Origin: Asterochloris sp. CNOR1
Lineage: Eukaryota; Chlorophyta; Trebouxiophyceae; Trebouxiales; Trebouxiaceae
DNA: 64,000 bases
NCBI GenBank assembly: GCA_963969365.1
Contig: OZ017746.1
Span: 1,426,001 to 1,490,000, forward strand
Direction: 5' to 3'
Shown here: positions 56,673 through 64,000 of the stretch, in pieces
Numbering within the stretch: position 1 is the stretch's first letter
How the letters are laid out: each line of letters begins with the position of its first letter
Program-made: the position numbers and the translations under genes
Notes under the pieces: generated by a model
What the model was told of the DNA's origin: nothing
The model's database searches: none
The model's input: the letters and a program-made list of their open reading frames with translations, nothing else

Positions 56673-59600
56673 ATGGACCACCTCAGGAGCCTACAAAGTT
56701 CACAGCTATTCCAGCAGATCGACAGCTTGAAGCAGCCATCACAGCTGGATGCAGTGCTGGACAGCACCCAGATCTGCAGGCAGCTGGGCATTGATGGCCA
56801 GTCCAGGCGTGAGCTGCAGGCTCAGCGTACCCTCTTCAGGGAGCAATTGGAGGATCTGACTGATACGCTGCTGGAACAGGTGAAATGCAGATCCACCATC
56901 ACAAATGCAGAGGCAGCCATTGTGCAAGTGTACATGCATGCCTCTGGTGTATCAGGGGTACGCCAGGTGTGTCAACTGGCTGACAGCAAACCCGCCTGCA
57001 GGTTCACCAAGCACTGCAGGTGCCGGTGCATGTCAGCCAGCAGGGGAGCAGGGTGCAGGTGTGGAATCCCCTGCACATCACACCAGCAGTCCCGGCGTCA
57101 CCTCAGGGGCTGCCAGAGCAACCTCCAGGTGATCTGACAACCAGAGCCAGCCATCCGGCAGCATGGGCCAGTTCACCTGTCAAGCAATACAACTTCTGCC
57201 ATGGAGAACTGGGCATTCCCATGCTGCAATGTGCTCAGCCTTTGCTGCACCTCTGCAGGTCCTGGAGGGGTCGTGACCCCACCTACAGCTGCTGACCAGC
57301 CGAAGTCGCTGTCCCAAAGCGATGTAGTTGCCACACAGCAGCAGGTACCACCCGCTACAGCCCCACCAGCAGCATCCACCCAGCTCCTTCAGCCTAAGCA
57401 GCCCCGCCCCTGTCCCACCCCTCTGGCCAGCCTGCTACTGCCGGGCACCGAGAGGGCGGTGGGGCCGCTGCTGCCCTCTGCAGAGGCCAAGAGCAGCCGC
57501 CTGGACCCACAGCAGGAGGTGGCCCTCCTGCGCTTCTTTAGCGTGCAGGACAAGGTCTCACGCACCGAGGCCGAGTTGCTGGCCAAGCAGGTGTGCCAAC
57601 GCCACCTGCCCACCTCGGATGCAGAACTGCTGAGACCATATGGGTTGCCTCAAACTTGAGCTTGCAGGGCAAGGCCTTTCCGTTTCAAGACCAAGGCGCT
57701 GGCCAAGCAGGCGTGTGCCCTGCCTGTCAGGGGCACTCCCTTTGTGGGAATTGCAAACGCTTGCATTTGATGCCTGAGGCACTGTTGCTGGTGCTGCCCT
57801 GTCAAGCGCACCCAGTCACTGTCTAGGCGTCCGTTCACAATTTGAAGGTGTCTGTTCAGCAGCCAGGGCCAGGGCACAGGCTCAGCTCCAGTGTGCTGCT
57901 GCAGGTTGGCTGCAGCGAGGGACAGGTCCGCAACTATCTGTCCACCCTGCGCAGCAGCGTGCGCACCTTCATCCAGCGTGTGCAGCGCAACGCGGCCGGC
58001 AAGGGGGGCACAGGGTCGCATGGGGTGCCAGGGGCGCCTGTTGGGGCTTCTGGAGCAACGGCAGGTGCATGCGCAACCTGAGCAAGCCACTGCAACACAA
58101 CTGCACTGTATATGCCGCTGCCAGGTGCCTCTGGGTGCATGCAGGAGCAGCTGCAGGTGCACATCGGCGCTGACCGGGTGCCCACAGCACTACTGCTTAG
58201 CTGCAAGGTGTCTGCGGGACATGTTCAAACGCATCAGAGAGCAGCAGTGTAGTTGCACAGCAGTGCTAGACACAGCACCCCCAAGCATCAGGAGGACTGC
58301 TGCTGGTGTCAGGTGCTAGATGGTGGGAGTGGCAGCTGCTTGTCTCTGCGTGCTGCTCCAGGGCTAGGCCTGGCCAAGGGAATGCTTGCCAAGCAGGAGA
58401 CTGCTCTGTGCATGGCGCAAAGCAGCTGGACCAGCAGCCTCAGTGGTCCCTTGCAGGCGACCCTGACGGCGGCAATGAGGGGCAGGGGCAGCCCCTCAGC
58501 GCGGCTGATGCTGCCAGGGCGCGCTCCCTGGCCAAGCTGCAGATCCAGCTGGACGATACAGGGGCCATCACCGACACCAGCAAAGCAGGTGGGGGCCATC
58601 ACAGACGCCCTGGGTGACGTTGCGTCTGCATAGATGTCAGCTAAAGTCATGTCTTGCTGCTTGCCATGTGTGCTATCCAGGCAATCACAGATGCAAGCAG
58701 AGCAGGTGGAGGCCCTTTGCAGATGTCTTGTCATGCATGCCAGAAGTACGTTCTAGAGCTTGGTTGGCGCCGTGCCTTCCTTTCACTGGCTGGTGACGGA
58801 GAGGTGCTGCAGCCGGGCTACATTGCTGGGCATGGACATGCAGCGTGTAAATCAGCTGCACCTGTGCAAGAGTTGGCAACTTGCCACAGATTGTCACAAA
58901 CACGCCACTGGGCATGGCTAACACAGCACTCTGTACACACCAGGCCAGCCAAGCTGGCGGCTGTGCCTGCCAAGCTGGCAGTATGTACGTCTACCCTCAG
59001 CATGCCGTTGGCATCATGAAGCTCTCTGCTGACAGATCACTGTTCCTGGGGCACCGCAGGCGCCGTGGTGTCCCTGGCTCGCCGTGAGCACAGCGTCAGT
59101 GTGCAGCTGGCAGTGCTGGACGCCATGGCAGCCACAACAAAGCACAGCGTGCTGGCTCGCCTGGGAGCGCATCCGGACCTGGTGGAGGCCCTAGGGAGGT
59201 GGCTGGTGCACGCAGAGCGTGAGGAGCAGGTGGGCGGCCGAGGCAGAGCTCCTGGCGCCTTCTGCACCAATGGTGGTCTCCAGGGGCAAGGATCAAGAGC
59301 ACTGCGCTTCTTGCTGCACAGCAGCCCGGGAGGGGCCTGGCGCCTGCACTCCCTCCTGACTGCGCTGGTGCCTGACACGGCAATGATGTGCTGCCACTGC
59401 AAAACAGAATCATGTTGCACCTCCTGAGCAGCCATCAGGCTGCCCTCAGAGACTGCCGGCCAGCCCCCCATGCCTGCTCCTTGCACTCTATGTGCACCTG
59501 CCACCTTCCCTTCTCCCTTCATGGTGTTCCAAGAGCACGCACAACAAGTGATCCTTGATCTGAGGCAGCAGCACCCAGACAGCATCCCAAATAGGCGCAT

Positions 59601-62570
59601 TGCCGCTCTACATGTGCCAGTCACTGCCGCCTCAGGCCTTTGGCCCCATTGCAGAGCTCCCAAGCAGCCCCACACCCACCTGCTCCTCTCACTCTGAGCG
59701 GACAGTTGCCTGTTGCCTGGCTGCTGCTGCGTTCAAATGAAGCTGGGCCTGCACGCTTTGTAAGGCTGCTGTTTGGGCTGTAGGTGTCCTTCTTGCGCAG
59801 GATCCTGGAGTCGCTGGCCCGTCTGCCGATGGCCTGGGCCCAGCTGTCGGGGTCTGCCATCATCCGCCAAGTGGCCCGCCTGGAAAAGCACAGGTCTGAC
59901 ACCGGTGGAATGGTTGTGTCAACCCCCTGGACCCTGCCTGCTTTGGTGCTGGATACGTGCTGGCGCCTGAAGGCACTGGCTGTCCCAGGCAAGGCCAGCC
60001 AGCTCTAGCATGCGTCTTGTAGTGCACTGGCATGGCCCAGGCAAGCTCTCCATGGCTGGCACCATGCCGCTGCCCATCTCGCTGGCTTCTTGTAGCAGCG
60101 CCACATCCACCTGCAGCCACCACAATTCTTTTCACATAAGAAGTGTTCTGATGCCGTGAAGCACCCTAGCCCCAGCTGGTGTCAAATGCCCCTGCAGCCG
60201 CCATATGTTGTGCGGCCTGCGTTGTGAGGCAAGCTGAGATGCCCGGCATGCCCCATGCTGCATGCTCTGCACAGCCCAGGCCTGTGCCCTGCACCCCGCA
60301 GCCACTTGCGAGTGCGTGACGCCGCAGCGTCGCTGATGAGGCACTGGCGGGAGCTGGACCCCGGCATGACACGCAGAGGGTTGCCCCCGCCACCGCCTCC
60401 GCCGCGGCAGGGCCCTGGTCCCAGTGGGCCTCCCTCTGGCGCTGTGCACCTGCAGCAGCTGCAGGGAGTCCAGGGGCCACCTGGGTCTGGCCATCAGACG
60501 TGGCAGCTGCAAAATCATGAGCAGGCAGCCCTGTTGGCGGTATCAGTACCCCTGCAGCAGACACAGGGGCCCCACCAGGGCTCCATTGGGCAGCAGTCAC
60601 CGTTGCAGGGCAGCACTGGGTGAGCAGCAGCTTCCAGCATGGATGTCTGCCGCTGCTGCTCGTGGTGCATCTGGATGGACGGCAGTCCAATCAATGCATA
60701 GCTGCCTCATGGTCGCTCTGCTCAGGCGATGCCTTCCTGCCTCTTGATGCACGGTGGTCCTCCAGAAGCTCACATCCTGGGCTGCTGCTCGGCAGCGATG
60801 CCCCCCACCCAGGCAATGCGTTCTGGTGCAGGCCTGCTGCGGTGCAAAGCTCTGAGCCAGCTGTGCAGCAACCGCCGCCTCCAGGTCCTCCCAAGATTGA
60901 TCCTAACAGGCAGTTCATGCGGGGGCTGGCGCCAAAGTCAGGGTGAGTTGTCTGCCAAATAATGTTACTATTGGCGCTACAGATACAGTCAATCATTGAC
61001 CCCTGTACAGCACCTGTTATTCAGGGTGTGGGCGTCCCTGCAGCAACCCACTGCTCATACTGTGCTCCCCGTTCAAAGTGGTCACCCATGCTGCAGCGTC
61101 CTGGCCTGCAGCCCTTCAGAGCCGGGAGAAACCTGACAGCCTGCAGCACCCTCCGCCTTGCCCCATTGATCACATCACGTGTCTCTGCAGCAGACCTGCA
61201 CTGACCCCAGCCTGCAAGCCCACCAGGACCGGCGTGCTGCTCATTTCAGGCCTATGCTACCTGCTGCAGCCCTGCCTGTCCCTCTCACAACTCAGCAACG
61301 CATGAAACATCACACCATCATTTTGCACCGCACTGCAATTCCCCGCCTGCAGGCCAACCAGGGCCACGCGCCCCCTGACAGCGGATGAAATCATTCGGGA
61401 GAAGGCTCGCAAGAAGCGTGCCGCAGGGGCCATGGGCAAGGGCACAGGCAAGTGTCTCGCTGTGGAGAGCTCAAGTAAATGACTCAGCGCCTGGGGCAGG
61501 CCTGGTGGCACATGCAAGTATCCAGCTGGCAGCACAGCACGAGGGACTGCATGTTGTCACACCTCTCCAGACACGCTCAGTACTGTGCATGTCGCCAGCA
61601 TGTTGATGAGGCCTCTGCAGCTGACGACTGCCTCCCCCCCCTGCAGGGTTGCCTGCCAAGGTGCAGCGGCTGGATGCAGCCGGCCTCTCCAGGCTGGCAA
61701 CCCCTCGCGCTGCTGTCAGCACACAGTCCAGGGTATGCAGCTGACAAGCAGTCCAGAGCACCCCAGAAAGATTCCGTGCTTGACAGTGAAGCCTTGGCTG
61801 TGCAGGCAGCTCCAGCCAGCACCAGTCCTCCTACAACTCAAGCCCAGCAGGGGCCTCGCGCCACCCAGGTGCGAGATCATCCACCATGCGTGTGCTCTTG
61901 CTTGAGCAGGCAATCACCAGTGCTTCAGCACCACTAAGGTTGTGCCTGAAGCAGTGTGCATAGCACATCTTGGTACGGTATGTGCTGCAGGCCTTGCAGC
62001 AGGCTCATGGAGCAGTCGCGGCGCGTTTGCAGGAGATGCAGGCCTGGGTGCAGTGGCACCAGCCCCCACTTGTGCAGCAGCACCCAGCCGCACTGCAGGA
62101 TGCAGGGGCTGACAGCCAGGAGAAGGATGTGCAGGCACAGCGCTCTGTGACAGCAGTGAGCATGCTGGTGTTGCACTGCACTGCTGCCATCCCTTGAGTG
62201 CATTCATGGCCTGCAGCATCTGCGCTCCACGGCCCTCATCCTTATTGCTGCCTGTCTGCATCTACTGCATTGCAGGGCTCGGCCTGCTTACACTGTGTTG
62301 CAGAACCCCACTTGCTCTTGAACTGAGCGGCTGTCTGGGGCTCTGCTGCAGCCACCTGCTACATATGACGACCCAGCAGACACGCCGCCCTGCCCACAGG
62401 AGCCCGATGAGGCTCCACCAGTATCTGTGCACCCTTGCCAAATCCCTTATCTGCCACTGGATCCGCAAGAGGCCAGAAACCTCCATGACCGCCTGCTTGG
62501 CTTTGGGATCACAGATCCCAGTTTCATGGTGCAGTACATCAGCCCAGCAGCTGCAAGGGACCAATCCTGA
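56673..62570 (+). CDS. LUMINIDEPENDENS-like nuclear regulator
   Basis: Resembles plant LUMINIDEPENDENS: an N-terminal homeodomain-like segment and a TFIIS N-terminal (LW) domain, associated with transcription and RNA processing (autonomous flowering pathway in Arabidopsis). The start is ATG 56673 (MDHLRSLQSSQLFQQIDSL). About 13-14 exons. Homeodomain-like: DPQQEVALLRFFSVQDKVSR (57507) spliced to VGCSEGQVRNYLSTLRSSVR (57906), which has a helix-turn-helix pattern. LW domain: REHSVSVQLAVLDAMAATTK (59087), VSFLRRILESLARLPMAWAQ (59784), SHLRVRDAAASLMRHWREL (60301). A Pro/Gln-rich middle follows, then ATRPLTADEIIREKARKKRA (61365) and a final exon (from about 62353) with YDDPADTPPCPQEPDEAPPV, ARNLHDRLLGFGITDPSFM and stop at 62568-62570. 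Exon borders in 60.6-62.3 kb are approximate. The function is inferred from domain order. Confidence 0.72.
57690..57716 (+). repeat. intronic echo of exon tail (LD-like gene)
   Basis: aaggcgctggccaagcag|gcgtgtgccctg repeats the exon end gagttgctggccaagcag|gtgtgccaacg (to 57590) about 110 bases into the intron. The copied donor is now GC. Confidence 0.55.
58588..58715 (+). repeat. echoes of exon tail (LD-like gene)
   Basis: The exon end ggggccatcaccgacaccag followed by caaagcag|gtggg (to about 58587) is followed at once by gggggccatcacagacgccc and, about 90 bases on, by ggcaatcacagatgcaagca followed by gagcag|gtggaggcc. Two decayed copies, one still with AG|GT. Confidence 0.55.
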
Positions 62571-63025
62571 GTGCTCTTTGAGACCGACAACAAGGTTCAA
62601 CTTTGAAGAAGCATGGTCATGTAACGCGCAGGAGCCCATACCCTGGCGCTGACAACTGTGTGACTCGCCTACTCACTGACATTCTGACCTCCTACACGAA
62701 ATTTCAATTTACAAAACAAAGAGAGGCTCATACAGGTGCTGGCTCTGCCTCCTCTGGCTTCTCCACCACCAGTGGCTCACGCCTGGGGGCAACCCCTGCA
62801 GGCAGCAATACTGCAGTTGCAGCCAGCATATCTGCAGTGTGGCCCCAGCTACAGGAATGCATTGCAGCACAGCTCTGCAGCACAAATGCTAGCCACATAC
62901 CCACCCCAAAGGGCACAACACCATACAACTTGAAGCACAGAGGCCAGGCAACAGCTGCACCCAGAGCGTCCCCCTGAACACTGAGATCCAGGGAGAGCCG
63001 TTGCTTTGGCCTGCCCACCCACGCC
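62571..63025. other. convergent 3' spacer, LD-like gene and HDR
   Basis: 455 bases between convergent stops. No exon supported. Confidence 0.5.
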
Positions 63026-63977
63026 TCAATGCTCAAAGCTGGCCCCTCCAGGACCACAAGTGATTGCTGTTTTCACCACCTCCCCTGTCAGGTATGAGGA
63101 GGACCCAGCCCAGCATTCAGCACACACAGCAGGGATAACCAGGAGCCGATGGCAGCGGATGCCCCTGTCAGGCATCAGCAGCCACTCACCCTGGAATTTG
63201 GGATCCCGGATTCTGAAGACCTTGTCCAGGACATACTCCACATCCCGGTCGGGTGTGGAGGCTCCAGAGGTGATGCCAATGGTCACAGGCCCATCTGGCA
63301 GCCAGCAGTTGGTCTCCCGCATCTCGCCATGGGCCATCTTGTGCAGGATCTTGTTCTCCTCGGAGTCGATGCAGGCTGCTGAGTTGACCCAGAAGCTGGG
63401 GATGCCTGCCATTTCAGGGATCTCCTGCACAACCACCAAGGGGCCTTCACTGCCTGCTTGGAGGAGGCTACACTACACATTGGGGCCGCTGCTGACCCAG
63501 AAAGCGCCAGATACACGCGGGGTCAGGATACGTTGCATTCATGCATCAGATGGGGTCTACGAAGAGGTGCTGCTCAGCAGCCGATAAGCCATGGTCAGCC
63601 TGAGGTGGGTGGTTATCAGATTCCCACTGTGGATTTACATGAGCAGCCTGCACAGGGTGAGAAGTGAGGCCCATTCTGGGGGTGCACATGAGCCATCTGC
63701 CAGCTAAGAGCAGCCTGGGCGTAAGCAAGCATGGTAATTGTGGGGTGCTCCAGTCACCTGGAGTAGGTGGCGGTGCTGAGCTCAGAGCAAAAGGCTGGCA
63801 GCAGCCTGCCTGCAGTGGAACATGATGCTGCCTGTGCAGCAGGTGGCAGCCCTGTCTGCCCACCTGGAGGTGGCTGGTGTTGCTGCTGTTGAAGCCGCCC
63901 ACTACCAGCATCATGTCCAGCTTCTGCTCTGGGACGTCCTGCTGCCCGGTCATCTCGTACACAGCGCTCTGCCTAGT
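63026..63977 (-). CDS. ispH: 4-hydroxy-3-methylbut-2-enyl diphosphate reductase, 3' part
   Basis: Last enzyme of the plastid MEP pathway: an Fe-S protein reducing HMBPP to IPP and DMAPP. Three exons close in phase at the 3' end: 63864-63977 (TRQSAVYEMTG.., LDMMLVVGGFNSSNTSHLQ), 63190-63424 (EIPEMAGIPSFWVNSAACID, then HGEMRETNCWLPDGPVTIG and ITSGASTPDRDVEYVLDKVF) and 63026-63084 (ending GPGGASFEH). The ITSGASTPD and VVGGxNSSNT signatures are diagnostic of IspH/HDR. The acceptor at 63978 shows that more exons lie right of the window, so the N-terminus (transit peptide and first Cys) is not seen. Confidence 0.93.
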
Positions 63978-64000
63978 CTGCAGGCAGCACAACAGCGGTG

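Overview
This is a nuclear segment from a eukaryote, most likely a chlorophyte green alga (a trebouxiophyte-like genome is my guess). Genes are split into many short exons by small GT..AG introns that almost always end in tgcag. Base composition is moderately GC-rich, and the gene set is eukaryotic with a plastid-type isoprenoid gene (ispH/HDR) at the right edge. I see no transposon, CRISPR array, rRNA or clear tRNA. Most exon models below were rebuilt by hand from family motifs, splice sites and reading phase. The adenylate kinase 6, aquaporin, nitrile hydratase, bHLH, eIF3i, SDF2 and HDAC11 models close in phase from ATG to stop.

Layout. 0-2.7 kb (+): 3' part of a GRAM-domain protein. 2.85-4.2 kb (-): unrecognised gene. 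4.4-5.7 kb (+): adenylate kinase 6. 6.1-14.6 kb (+): 26S proteasome subunit RPN2. 14.8-16.25 kb (+): CCR4/nocturnin-like endonuclease/exonuclease/phosphatase. 16.4-17.06 kb: broken copy of a bHLH gene 5' end joined to a membrane-anchor ORF. 17.9-19.9 kb (-): aquaporin-like channel with altered NPA boxes. 20.8-25.1 kb (+): FET4-like low-affinity iron permease. 26.3-31.6 kb (-): a complete beta-alpha fused nitrile hydratase of cobalt type, 18 exons, 504 residues. 32.1-33.56 kb (-): a decayed CobW/P47K-type GTPase, the metallochaperone family that accompanies nitrile hydratase. 33.56-35.4 kb: second, degenerate copy of the RPN2 tail and of the phosphatase gene. 35.5-37.6 kb (+): intact bHLH factor. 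37.9-48.9 kb (-): importin-11/KAP120-type karyopherin. 49.3-52.7 kb (+): eIF3i. 52.8-53.8 kb (-): SDF2-like MIR protein. 54.3-56.5 kb (-): class IV histone deacetylase (HDAC11 type). 56.7-62.6 kb (+): LUMINIDEPENDENS-like nuclear protein. 63.0-64.0 kb (-): HDR/ispH, cut by the window edge.

Main points. (1) The nitrile hydratase is the standout: a eukaryotic beta-alpha fusion with a His-rich linker and a C-T-L-C-S-C metal claw, next to a broken CobW helper. (2) About 2.2 kb (RPN2 tail, phosphatase gene, bHLH 5' end) is present twice in the same orientation, and a roughly 17-kb island (aquaporin, iron permease, nitrile hydratase, CobW) lies between the copies. The phosphatase survives only in copy 1 and the bHLH gene only in copy 2; the truncated 5' end of CobW falls at the breakpoint. 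(3) Many introns carry decayed echoes of the neighbouring exon edge, splice site included, in at least five different genes. This looks like a recurrent mode of intron growth by junction-spanning tandem duplication.
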